From Desulfobacter curvatus DSM 3379 (lineage in GTDB: Bacteria; Desulfobacterota; Desulfobacteria; Desulfobacterales; Desulfobacteraceae), in NCBI RefSeq assembly GCF_000373985.1, contig NZ_KB893118.1:1-20696 (forward strand): a stretch of 20,696 nt of DNA. The letters are read 5' to 3'. Numbering within the stretch: the first letter of the stretch is position 1; every line of letters starts with the position of its first letter. Shown here one piece after another: positions 8,204 through 16,368 of the stretch. The position numbers were made by a program, and so were the translations under genes. The notes below the pieces were generated by a model, which was not told the origin of the DNA, did no database searches, and saw only the letters and a list, made by a program, of their open reading frames with translations.

Positions 8204-8553
8204 TCATGTCACAAAAATTAAGGTTCAGTAAAATCTTCCATAGAGAAATCATACAATCCCCATAGCTGACAATTCGGTAAAAATAACCTCAGTTCATACA
8301 GTTAATCAATTGTTGCATGTAAGAGAGAGATCGGATGGAGCTGTGTTGGTATGCAACAATTGATTAAACGCTCTTCCATGATTACGCACCCATAAGGGGC
8401 TAATATAGTACAAATATAGTTATTACGGTTAAAACAATTTTTGAAACGAGATTCTACGAATTGTTTTTATACGCTTCAGCAAGACTGATATGCAATTCAA
8501 ACGCATATTAAAGGGATTCTGAGCCATATTGGATTGACCAAGGCGAAAAAGTA
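8204..8553. other. intergenic region between element relic and histidine kinase
   Basis: About 350 AT-rich bases without a gene. It contains a long 17-bp inverted repeat (8302-8318 / 8351-8367) and a weaker dyad AAAACAATT / AATTGTTTT (8431-8439 / 8459-8467), which could act as an inefficient terminator for the leftward kinase gene but has no good T run. No small frame with a convincing ribosome site was seen. Confidence 0.5.
8302..8367. repeat. 17-bp perfect inverted repeat with 32-base spacer
   Basis: TTAATCAATTGTTGCAT (8302-8318) is the exact reverse complement of ATGCAACAATTGATTAA (8351-8367). The arms are too long and AT-rich to be a standard terminator and neither side has a T run. The repeat lies about 100 bases beyond the broken 5' end of the DUF6399 gene, so it may be an element end, an integration site, or a protein-binding dyad. 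Confidence 0.7.
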
Positions 8554-10497
8554 TCAATTGGAGCCGGAAAGGACGTCACTGATTTTCTTAGCAAGCGCCT
8601 CTCTGGAAAATGGCTTTTGAAGAAACATCACACCTTCGCCCAGAATTCCACGGTGTGCAATGACATTGGCCGTATATCCGGACATGTAAAGGATTTTCAG
8701 GGATGGGAAATCAAACTGTAGCGTGTCGGCAAGTTCTTTGCCGCTCATTTTAGCCATAATCACGTCGGTGAGAAGCAGGTCAATTTTACTGCCGTGACGG
8801 TTGGCAATAGACAAAGCCTTGTGTGGAGAATCGGCTTTGAGGACCTGGTACCCCAGTTTATTCAGGGTCTTTTCACAGAAGTTCAGAATCATGGTTTCGT
8901 CCTCCACAACAAGAATGGTTTCACCGCCTCCTTTAACCAGATTGCCCGTGTCCTTAAGGGGGTGATCATTGCTGTCATCGCCTTTATACGCCCTGAAGTA
9001 GATCCTGAATGTTGTGCCGTTGCCGGGTTCACTGTATACGTTGATGAACCCCTTGTTTTGCTTGACGATACCGTAAGTAGTGGCCAGTCCCAGACCGGTA
9101 CCCTCGTTTGGTTTTTTCGTGGTAAAGAAAGGCTCGAACAGACGGGCCTGAACAGCCTTGTCCATGCCGCATCCATTGTCACTGACTTCCAGGGTGACAA
9201 ATTCTCCGGGTTTAAAACCCGGCCGTTGGCGGCACTCTGCTTCCCCTATACAGACCATATGGGTTTCGATTGTTATTTGACCGGAATCGGTAATAGCGTC
9301 CCTTGAATTCACGCAAAGATTGACAAGAATCTGGTCCACTTGTGTGGGGTCCAGCATGACCTGTCCCAGATTTTTGCCGGGGATCCATTTGAGTTCAATG
9401 TCTTCACCGATGAGCCGGATCAGCATTTTGATCATGTCATCTATAACGGTATTAAGACTCAGCGGCCTTGGGGAGATGGTCTGCTGGCGAGAAAAGGCCA
9501 AAAGCTGACGAGTCAGGTCGGCCGATCGTTTGGCTGCTGTTTGAATTTCGCTTAATGCCTGGTAATTGGTATCATTTTCATTGATCCCTTCCATCACCAA
9601 TTCCAGGTTGCCTAGAATGACAAAGAGCATATTGTTATAATCATGAGCGACCCCGCCGGCCAGACGGCCCACAGATTCCATTTTCTGCACCTGGAGGATT
9701 TTTTCCTGCAATGCTTTGTTCTCTGCCTCAATGCGCTTGTTTTCAGTTATGTCCTGAACCGTGCCGATGGATTTGACCGGGTTTCCCTGTGCATCATATT
9801 CGGTTTTGCACCGTTCCTGTACATTCTTGATGCGGCCGTCTTTCATGAGCAGGCGATGCTCAATACTGTATGGTTTTCCGGTTTTCAGGGACCGGGTGTA
9901 GGCCTGATCGATTTTTTCCCGGTCCTCGGGATGGGCTGCATTGAGAAATGCTTGATAGGAGGCGTCAAAAGAGGACGGATCAATTTCAAATATCCGGTAG
10001 ATTTCCTTGGACCAGAATAATCCCCCGGTCTGGTGATACAGCTCCCAGTGTCCGATATGGGCCAGTTGCTGCGTATCCCTCAGTCTGGCTTTGAATATTT
10101 TCAGATCTTCTTTGGCCTCTTTCAGCGCTGTGATATCACATGCGATTTCCAGGATCGTCATTTGGTCATTCGAGTCCCTCACAGGGATCATGCGGACCTG
10201 CCAGAATCCGTTTTCAACGGGCCAGTCGCATTGGCCGGTTGCCGGGAAGGTGAAGTCTACAAGCGTTCGTGTGTGCAGCACCTCGGTCATGGGACATCCC
10301 GTGCAGGGCTGTTTCAGTCCCCATATTTCGTAACAGTGCAATGGTGGAGAACAGGAGTGCTCCGGCTTATTGCCGACAGCTATTTGACCGGCAATTGTTT
10401 TGTCGTTGATGAGCCGGTAATCCGGGGTGAACCAGGCTGCAAAAAAGGGAAGCCGGTCCACCAGGGCCTGATTGAATATGTCATGTTGTTCGGTCAT
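8554..10497 (-). CDS. PAS-domain hybrid sensor histidine kinase with receiver domain
   Basis: A 647-residue soluble hybrid kinase; no membrane segment is evident. Order: N-terminal PAS-like domain (about 10-125) with a cysteine set C49, C55, C65, C68 (PCTGCP), second PAS with PAC (about 140-252), coiled coil, HisKA with phospho-acceptor H285 (GGVAHDYNN), HATPase (N box NLCVNSRD, DNGCGM, FEPFFTTK, GTGLGL, to about 503) and a receiver domain (about 526-645) with acidic pocket VVEDE, acceptor D578, T609 and K628. The C-x5-C-Y...P-C-x2-C-P pattern recurs in deltaproteobacterial PAS domains and may bind a metal or cluster (inference). No partner response regulator is adjacent. The chosen ATG has only a weak ribosome site; no in-frame ATG lies upstream before a stop. 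Confidence 0.93.
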   Translation of the reverse strand: MTEQHDIFNQALVDRLPFFAAWFTPDYRLINDKTIAGQIAVGNKPEHSCSPPLHCYEIWGLKQPCTGCPMTEVLHTRTLVDFTFPATGQCDWPVENGFWQVRMIPVRDSNDQMTILEIACDITALKEAKEDLKIFKARLRDTQQLAHIGHWELYHQTGGLFWSKEIYRIFEIDPSSFDASYQAFLNAAHPEDREKIDQAYTRSLKTGKPYSIEHRLLMKDGRIKNVQERCKTEYDAQGNPVKSIGTVQDITENKRIEAENKALQEKILQVQKMESVGRLAGGVAHDYNNMLFVILGNLELVMEGINENDTNYQALSEIQTAAKRSADLTRQLLAFSRQQTISPRPLSLNTVIDDMIKMLIRLIGEDIELKWIPGKNLGQVMLDPTQVDQILVNLCVNSRDAITDSGQITIETHMVCIGEAECRQRPGFKPGEFVTLEVSDNGCGMDKAVQARLFEPFFTTKKPNEGTGLGLATTYGIVKQNKGFINVYSEPGNGTTFRIYFRAYKGDDSNDHPLKDTGNLVKGGGETILVVEDETMILNFCEKTLNKLGYQVLKADSPHKALSIANRHGSKIDLLLTDVIMAKMSGKELADTLQFDFPSLKILYMSGYTANVIAHRGILGEGVMFLQKPFSREALAKKISDVLSGSN

Positions 10498-10784
10498 TAC
10501 AATTTCGTCCAGGCGTTGAAGTTCTTAACAGGGAGTTCCGGGGTAATGCCATATCGAATCCCCGGGATCATGAAATTTTTTTATAAAACGATATTGAATT
10601 TTTAACGGCAGCATTATTAAAGAAATCAATAGATAAAGTTTAAAAAAAAAAGGTATAAAAAGCAATCCTAATTTTTAATTCGCTTGACCGGCAGCAGATA
10701 ATACGACATATATGAAATGTCACAGTTCCCAGATCCGTGAATTCGGTCCATGAGTTTCTGATTTTGAGATTTCCAGGAGGATCT
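10498..10784. other. divergent intergenic region, kinase / ABM-protein
   Basis: About 290 bases, AT-rich in the middle (a run of ten A at 10641-10650 region), separating two genes that diverge. A possible plus-strand -35 TTGACC (10684-10689) has only a poor -10 candidate 18-19 bases on. No operator, terminator or small gene is convincing. Confidence 0.35.
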
Positions 10785-11102
10785 ATGAAAATTAGTGCGG
10801 TCACTGTCCGTGTAAAAAAGGCGTTTGTAAACGAATTTATCGAAGCCAGCAAATTGCATCAGGCCAATACGGTAAAAGAGGAGGGCAACCTGCGGTTTGA
10901 CTTCCTTCAGTCCCTTGACGACCCGACCTTGTTTCTTTTTTACGAGGCCTATAGATCCCAGGACGATATTGAGCTGCACAGAAATGCTGATTCTTACAGA
11001 ACATGGCGAAAAACCGTGGATTCCTGGATGGCCGTTCCCAGGGTTGGTATTGGATTCAGGCCGCTGGCACCGGATGACGGGGAGCAATTCAGGTACCCCT
11101 GA
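10785..11102 (+). CDS. ABM-domain protein, LsrG-like (putative monooxygenase/isomerase)
   Basis: A 105-residue single-domain ABM (antibiotic biosynthesis monooxygenase fold) protein, expected to be a small ferredoxin-like-fold homodimer. The stretch VKEEGNLRFDFLQS followed by FLFYEAYRSQDDIELH and SYRTWRKTV closely resembles E. coli LsrG, the isomerase acting on phosphorylated autoinducer-2. Family members also include quinol monooxygenases. The start is ATG 10785 with a textbook AGGAGG six bases upstream; the 16 codons in front are not used. No lsr transport or kinase genes are nearby, so AI-2 breakdown is unproven. A radical SAM gene follows after 160 bases. Confidence 0.85.
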   Translation: MKISAVTVRVKKAFVNEFIEASKLHQANTVKEEGNLRFDFLQSLDDPTLFLFYEAYRSQDDIELHRNADSYRTWRKTVDSWMAVPRVGIGFRPLAPDDGEQFRYP

Positions 11103-11262
11103 TCTTCTCTGTCCTGTCCCGAATTTCATCGGTTTTTCGCACTCTGTCAAACTTGCTTTGTATCCTTTCTGGCCTGTCTTATGCAATGTGCTCCCATTGT
11201 CTTGGATATCCTGTTTCTTCTGGGGCTGTATTTATCCAATTACAGCTATAGGAGGGTAAATC
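11103..11262 (+). promoter_or_regulatory. pyrimidine-rich leader with weak sigma-54-like site
   Basis: The gap before the radical SAM gene contains TGGCCTGTCTTATGCA (11170-11185). It keeps the GG-N10-GC core of a sigma-54 promoter but mismatches the consensus at three other positions. Start would be near 11196. The region is strikingly T/C-rich on the plus strand. The evidence is weak and read-through from the ABM gene is equally possible. Confidence 0.25.
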
Positions 11263-12711
11263 ATGGAAAAACAACAACTGGCCGACGCGTTGTCCCGGGA
11301 ATTCACCTCTTTGAGGTCGCAGTGTAAAATGCAGTCCGGCGATTTTTTTCCGGAAAATGTCATTGACCGGCAAACACAGATCACAGAAAAAACCGCAGCG
11401 CTCACCGCATATCTTGCCCATGCGCCATATTCGTCTGCCAAAACAGCCGCATCCGACTTAGATATGGCCAAAGAGGAAATCATTCTCGGGTATAAATTGA
11501 TCCAGCGAACCAGTGCCGCAGCCGATACAATCCGGTTGTCGGTCAATGGAGATTATCTGAATATCGTCAGGCATTATTTTTCCGGCCGGACGTATGTGGT
11601 GGTCTTTTTTACCGGCCTTGCCTGTCCCGGGCGATGCAGTTTCTGTCCCAACGTGACAATCCTGCCGGACGGCAGCCGACAGCTTTCTCTCTATGGCAGT
11701 CGCCAAGATAATTCAATGTCTCCCGTCAATATCGCATCGGTTTTTCGGGATATCGATAAAATTACGCGCCAAAACACCTCAATTTTGGTAAAAATTTCCG
11801 GAGGACTGGAACCGTTGACCGATCCGGACACCATGGCAGTTATTCTAGACCAGGCTGAAGCCATGGGAATCCATGTTAAATTGTTCACCAACGGCATTCT
11901 GCTGAAGACCCCCCGGCTTCGACGCCTGGCCCTCAGGGCCGAAGACGTGAGAGTCAGCCTGAGTATGGTTGATGAAGATGCTTATGGAGAACTGATGTTC
12001 GGCAATGATACAATCCGAAGGAGACAGTATGGGCTGCCCGTAGTGCTTGAGAATCTGCGCTGTCTTGTGAAGGAACGGAATCGGCTGGGTATCAGTACCC
12101 GAATCGGCATCAATACCGTTGTCCTGGAAGAAAACCACAGGGATCTGGAACGGTTTGTCTATATGGCTAAGGACCTGGGGTTGGATTATATTGATTTCAA
12201 ACCCAATTATTTTTCAACCTACACAGCACAAACCCTCAAGGCAATTTCAGAACAGAGAGACAGCGTAAAGGCACAGAGCGGCAAGGGTATTAACATCTAT
12301 TTCGCAGGCTCCCTGTCAGGGGAAAACATGTTCTGGCATCACCGGGATGGTGAATGCGAACCCCATAAGCAGTCTATGTTTAAAATGTTCATCACCCCCA
12401 GAGGGGATTGCAGCCCAGTCCATCACGGCGCTTTTCCCCGGGGGCGGGCAACGTCCGATACCGGCGGCGCCCCATATTCCATCGGCAGAATTTGTGAAGA
12501 ATCTTCACTCTTGGACCTGATCCGCAACATGCCGTGTCTGCCGGGTTTGCGGTATGAGAAACTGAACCCTTTTGAACATATGCTGGCCTTGGAAATTAAA
12601 CGGGAAGAGCAGGACCGGGCATGGGGTATCCCAGACAGCTGCAACCCCTATCATTTTTCCAAGGGCGATATTCTGCCCCGGCAGATCCTGGAGAACCCTT
12701 TGCTGCATTAA
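11263..12711 (+). CDS. radical SAM protein of unknown substrate
   Basis: A 482-residue enzyme with the canonical SAM-cluster motif CPGRCSFC (C121, C125, C128) and a GGE-like SAM-binding strand ISGGLEP (178-184). The fold continues through an FTNGILL strand and a VRVSLSMV strand to about residue 320. The first ~100 residues are helical and not recognised. The C-terminal part carries more cysteines (GECEPHKQSMFK and RGDCSPVHH), which could ligate a second cluster, but the spacing is not a classic SPASM pattern. AGGAGGG lies just before the ATG. It is not related to the B12-type radical SAM protein at 2697 beyond the core. It stops 43 bases from the convergent MCP gene. No function is proposed. 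Confidence 0.85.
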   Translation: MEKQQLADALSREFTSLRSQCKMQSGDFFPENVIDRQTQITEKTAALTAYLAHAPYSSAKTAASDLDMAKEEIILGYKLIQRTSAAADTIRLSVNGDYLNIVRHYFSGRTYVVVFFTGLACPGRCSFCPNVTILPDGSRQLSLYGSRQDNSMSPVNIASVFRDIDKITRQNTSILVKISGGLEPLTDPDTMAVILDQAEAMGIHVKLFTNGILLKTPRLRRLALRAEDVRVSLSMVDEDAYGELMFGNDTIRRRQYGLPVVLENLRCLVKERNRLGISTRIGINTVVLEENHRDLERFVYMAKDLGLDYIDFKPNYFSTYTAQTLKAISEQRDSVKAQSGKGINIYFAGSLSGENMFWHHRDGECEPHKQSMFKMFITPRGDCSPVHHGAFPRGRATSDTGGAPYSIGRICEESSLLDLIRNMPCLPGLRYEKLNPFEHMLALEIKREEQDRAWGIPDSCNPYHFSKGDILPRQILENPLLH

Positions 12712-12754
12712 GGATTTAGGCTGATGCAACTGAGATGATTTTGCCGGATCTAAT

Positions 12755-13873
12755 TCAAATGGTAAACTGAGCCACCTTTTCATGAAGTTCTGAGGCCAGT
12801 GTAGACAATGCTTCAGCACTGGTCCGTATTTCACGGCTGCCCGCTCCCACGTTTTCTGTGGCTTGGCTTACACCTGCGATATCCTGTGTGACTTCCCTTG
12901 ATACAACCGATGCCCGGTTAATATTTCTGTTGACCTCATCAAGTCCGGTGGCCGCTTCGCTGACGTTCTTGGATATCTCCCGGGTTGTGACGGTCTGCTC
13001 TTCAATGGCCGAGGCAACCGTGGCCACAATTTGGTTGATCTCATTGATAACATCCACAATGGTGTTAATAGCCCCCACTGATTCTGTTGCAGTGGCCTGA
13101 ATCGCGCTGATTTTGTCACTGATGTCCTGGGTGGCGTGAGTTGTCCGTCGGGCCAGGGCCTTTATTTCACCGGCAACCACGGCAAATCCCTTGCCGGCCT
13201 CACCCACCCGGGCAGCTTCAATGGTGGCATTTAGGGCAAGCAGGTTTGTCTGCTCTGAAATTTCTGCAATGGTTTCCGTGACCTTGTTGATCTCTTCTGC
13301 TTCCCGGTCAAGGTCCTTGACTTTGACGGACACCACTTTGGCTGTAGCAACGGCGTTGCATGTGGTTTCACTGCCTTTTTCCGTATTATGAGAAACCTCC
13401 CGGGTGGTGGCGGCCATCTCTTCAATGGCTGTGGCGATCATCTGCAGGTTCATAGTCGCCTGTTCAGTAGCTGCGGCAACACTGTCCATGGAGACGCTCA
13501 TTGTTTCGGCGGATGTGGAGACATGACTTGTTTTTTCCGAAGTCCGGCCTGCATTTTCCTCAATTTGCCGTGAAGCAATTAACAATTGTGTGGAGGAGGC
13601 TGTCAAACTGCCGACCCCGGCCACGATATCTGAAAACATCAGCTGTAAATTTTCAGACATGTCGTTGAGTGCCGATGCCAGCATACCGACCTCATCGGTC
13701 TGATTGATATCGAGCCGTTTGGTTAAATCTTTGCCGGCAATAACTTCCCGGGTGTCCAGTACAATCCCTTCTACACCAAAATAACTGATGATGCTCATTA
13801 TGCCTAACAGAAAAACAACTGTACCAATACCGATGCCTATTTTTTTTGTAATCTTGATATTTTTCCAGTTCAA
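12755..13873 (-). CDS. methyl-accepting chemotaxis protein lacking a sensor domain
   Basis: A 372-residue transducer from a TTG at 13873 (GGAG six bases upstream; the first residues MNWKNIKITKKIG fit MCP starts). It has one membrane segment (about 11-33), then almost at once the second half of a HAMP domain (GKDLTKRLDINQTDEVGMLA, about 48-67) and a full cytoplasmic helical bundle with the signalling tip EISEQTNLLALNATIEAARV (about 204-223) and GEAGKGFAVVAGEIK. No periplasmic domain or second membrane segment exists, so it cannot sense in the usual way. The residues between TM and HAMP (VEGIVLDTREVIAGK) resemble the join left by an internal deletion of a full-length MCP. A TTG at 13891 would add six residues. 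There is no C-terminal CheR-binding pentapeptide. Confidence 0.9.
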   Translation of the reverse strand: MNWKNIKITKKIGIGIGTVVFLLGIMSIISYFGVEGIVLDTREVIAGKDLTKRLDINQTDEVGMLASALNDMSENLQLMFSDIVAGVGSLTASSTQLLIASRQIEENAGRTSEKTSHVSTSAETMSVSMDSVAAATEQATMNLQMIATAIEEMAATTREVSHNTEKGSETTCNAVATAKVVSVKVKDLDREAEEINKVTETIAEISEQTNLLALNATIEAARVGEAGKGFAVVAGEIKALARRTTHATQDISDKISAIQATATESVGAINTIVDVINEINQIVATVASAIEEQTVTTREISKNVSEAATGLDEVNRNINRASVVSREVTQDIAGVSQATENVGAGSREIRTSAEALSTLASELHEKVAQFTI

Positions 13874-13952
13874 TACGTTCTCCAAAAACAAACTATATTT
13901 TAAATTTCCAAAAGGCAGGTATACTTATGTTTATATTTTTAAAAACGCCATT

Positions 13953-14025
13953 TTCATATAACGGCCACGGGCCGTCCTTGGTCTATCAGCACCCAGGCTC
14001 AGCCAACGACGAAACTTGAAAGATC
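13953..14025. repeat. dispersed intergenic repeat, copy B
   Basis: Second copy of the element at 242-314, in the same orientation, with the same TTCATATA left end, the CGGCC/GGCCG mini-dyad (CACGGG in its centre) and the CTTGAAAGATC right end. It lies between the MCP start and the icd terminator, about 80 bases upstream of the MCP on its coding strand, so it would be in the MCP leader transcript if the promoter is further upstream. Confidence 0.65.
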
Positions 14026-14038
14026 AGTATAAAAAGAG

Positions 14039-14076
14039 AAGCCCAGCCACCGAAATCAATTTCGGTGGCTGGGCTT
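14039..14076 (-). terminator. intrinsic terminator of icd
   Basis: AAGCCCAGCCACCGAAAT (14039-14056) pairs perfectly with 14059-14076, giving an 18-bp stem (the innermost pairs will open as a loop). On the minus strand it lies 33 bases after the icd stop and is followed by CTCTTTTTATA, the expected U tract. On the plus strand there is no T run, so it acts mainly for icd. Confidence 0.9.
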
Positions 14077-14109
14077 AAGAATGTCAGTTGATTAACTTAA
14101 GTGTTATAC

Positions 14110-16326
14110 TTAAGCGTTATCAATGATTTGGTTCATTGTTGCGGAAGGTCTCATTGCAGCAGTTGTCTTATCGAAATCAATTACGTAGTAACCACCGATA
14201 TCAACAGGGCTTCCCTGTGCAGCTAAAAGCTCATCAGTGATTTTTTTCTCGTTTTCTTCCAGAGCCTTAGCAACTTTTGCAAATCTTTCTTTCAAAGCTG
14301 CATCGTCATCCTGTGCAGCAAGTGCCTGTGCCCAATACATTGCCAGATAATAATGGCTGCCTCTGTTGTCAATTTCATTGACTTTACGAGAGGGATTCTT
14401 TCTTTCCTCCAGGAACTTGGTATTGGCTTCGCCCAGAGCCTTAGCATATACTTTAGCAGTAGCGTTGCCTTTGTTTCCAATGTATTCCAGAGATTCGGCA
14501 AATGCCAGGAATTCACCTAAGGAATCCCATCTTAAATGACCTTCTTCCAGGAACTGCTGGATATGTTTTGGAGCAGATCCACCGGCGCCGGTTTCAAAAA
14601 GTCCGCCACCAGCCATCAAAGGAACGATGGAAAGCATTTTAGCACTGGTACCAAGCTCAAGAATGGGGAACAAGTCTGTCAGGTAATCCCTCAAAACATT
14701 ACCGGTAGCACCAATGGTATCTTGTGACTTTCTTACACGGCCACAGCAAAAGGTGCATGCGTCAGTTGGCGCCATAATCTGAATATCTAAACCGGATGTA
14801 TCATGATCCGGCAGGTATTTTTCAACTTTTTTAATCAGTTCGGTATCGTGACCTCTTTGTTTATCCAGCCAGAAAACAACAGGGTAACCGGTCAGTTTGC
14901 CACGATTTACGGCCAGTTTAATCCAGTCTTGAATGGGGGCATCTTTTACCTGACACATTCTGAAAACATCGCCTTCTTCAACATCGCGTTCAAGCAGAAC
15001 GTTACCGGCAGTATCGACAACTTTAACGGTTCCGGCAGTGGCGACTTCAAATGTTTTGTCATGTGAGCCGTATTCTTCGGCCTTCTTTGCCATCAAACCA
15101 ACGTTTTGTACGGTTCCCATGGTTGCAGGAGTGAACGCGCCGTTTTTCTTGCAGTCATCAATAGTTGCCTGGAAAACACCGGCATAGGCTCTGTCAGGAA
15201 TCATGGCTAAGGTATCAGCAAGCTCTCCATCCGGTCCCCACATTTTTCCGGAATTGCGGATCATTGCAGGCATGGAAGCGTCGATGATCACGTCACTGGA
15301 AACGTGCAGGTTGGTTATTCCCTTGTCGGAATTCACCATTGCCAGAGGCGGTCTTTTTGCATAGCATGCCTGGATATCTGCTTCAATTTCCGCTTTTTTG
15401 TCTGCAGGTAAGGTCTCAAGTCTTTTGTAAAGATCGCCAAGACCCATGTTCGGGTTCACGCCGATCTCTTTGAACGTACCTGCATGTTTTTCAAAAACTT
15501 CCTGGAAGTAAACATAAACAATATGGCCAAAAAAGATTGGGTCGGAAACTTTCATCATTGTTGCTTTAAGATGGGCTGACAGCAGAACACCCCGATCTTT
15601 AGCTTCTTGAATCGCTTTAGCAACATATGCACGCAACGCCTTTTTGCTCATAACGCAAGCAGAAATAACTTCAGCGGGTAACAGTGCAAGCTTTTCTTTG
15701 AGAACAGTTTTTGATCCGTCTGCACCAATCAGTTCGATGTTAACGTCACATGCTTTTTCAACAGTCGTTGCAACCTCAGTTCCATAATAGTCACCTTCGG
15801 TCATTGAAGCAACGTCAGTTTTGGAGTCCGCAGACCAAACACCCATGGTGTGGGGGTTTTTCTTGGCAAATTCTTTAACCGCAACAGCTGCTCTACGATC
15901 GGAGTTTCCTTCCCTTAAGACAGGGTTAACTGCAGATCCCAGATTCTTTGAATATTGAGCTTTGATGGCAGCTTCTTCGTCATTTTTGGGTTCATCAGGA
16001 TAATCCGGAACATCATATCCATTGTCCTGTAATTCTTTGATGGCGGCTTTCAATTGGGGAACAGAAGCACTGATATTCGGAAGTTTGATAATATTTCCGT
16101 CCGGAGCCATGGCAAGCTCGCCTAAAAATGCCAAATCATCAGACACTTTCTGATCGTCTTTTAAGCGGTCATTCCAGTTAGCTGCAATTCTTCCCGGCAA
16201 AGAGATATCTCTTTTTTCGACTTCAATCCCGGATCCTTTAAGATAGGATTGAATAATGGGAAGCAAAGAATGAGTTGCTAATAAAGGGGCTTCATCAGTT
16301 CTCGTCCATCTAATTGTTTCAGTCAT
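14110..16326 (-). CDS. icd: monomeric isocitrate dehydrogenase (NADP type)
   Basis: A 738-residue single-chain isocitrate dehydrogenase converting isocitrate to 2-oxoglutarate and CO2; the monomeric family is about 740 residues. Recognised blocks include PNISASVPQLKAAIKELQ, SAVNPVLREGNSDRRA, HLKATMMKVSDPI, MVNSDKGITNLHV, DASMPAMIRNSGKMWGPDG, TGNVLRDYLTDLFP, SAKMLSIVPLMAGGGLFETG and EIDNRGSHYYLA. The start is the ATG at 16326, with AGAGGAA just upstream, not the one 14 codons earlier. Monomeric IDH is established in Desulfobacter, where it serves the oxidative citric acid cycle used for acetate oxidation. A segment that in the Azotobacter and Corynebacterium enzymes reads PVEAT...S..RIR is PTDACTFCCGRVRKSQ here, with three cysteines. 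Followed by a strong terminator, it is probably monocistronic. Confidence 0.97.
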   Translation of the reverse strand: MTETIRWTRTDEAPLLATHSLLPIIQSYLKGSGIEVEKRDISLPGRIAANWNDRLKDDQKVSDDLAFLGELAMAPDGNIIKLPNISASVPQLKAAIKELQDNGYDVPDYPDEPKNDEEAAIKAQYSKNLGSAVNPVLREGNSDRRAAVAVKEFAKKNPHTMGVWSADSKTDVASMTEGDYYGTEVATTVEKACDVNIELIGADGSKTVLKEKLALLPAEVISACVMSKKALRAYVAKAIQEAKDRGVLLSAHLKATMMKVSDPIFFGHIVYVYFQEVFEKHAGTFKEIGVNPNMGLGDLYKRLETLPADKKAEIEADIQACYAKRPPLAMVNSDKGITNLHVSSDVIIDASMPAMIRNSGKMWGPDGELADTLAMIPDRAYAGVFQATIDDCKKNGAFTPATMGTVQNVGLMAKKAEEYGSHDKTFEVATAGTVKVVDTAGNVLLERDVEEGDVFRMCQVKDAPIQDWIKLAVNRGKLTGYPVVFWLDKQRGHDTELIKKVEKYLPDHDTSGLDIQIMAPTDACTFCCGRVRKSQDTIGATGNVLRDYLTDLFPILELGTSAKMLSIVPLMAGGGLFETGAGGSAPKHIQQFLEEGHLRWDSLGEFLAFAESLEYIGNKGNATAKVYAKALGEANTKFLEERKNPSRKVNEIDNRGSHYYLAMYWAQALAAQDDDAALKERFAKVAKALEENEKKITDELLAAQGSPVDIGGYYVIDFDKTTAAMRPSATMNQIIDNA

Positions 16327-16368
16327 GTTTATTCCTCTGTTGAAGTTTAGGTTAAAGACATCTAACAA

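Noticed and set aside
11170..11185. Sigma-54 promoter before the second radical SAM gene
   Set aside because: Only the GG-N10-GC core is kept, with three other mismatches; far weaker than the 2628 site, so not claimed as a finding.
13953..14025. GCCACGGG in repeat copy B as a cyclic-di-GMP riboswitch core
   Set aside because: The surrounding conserved bases and paired stems of that riboswitch are not present, and copy A has GCCATGGG, which breaks the motif.
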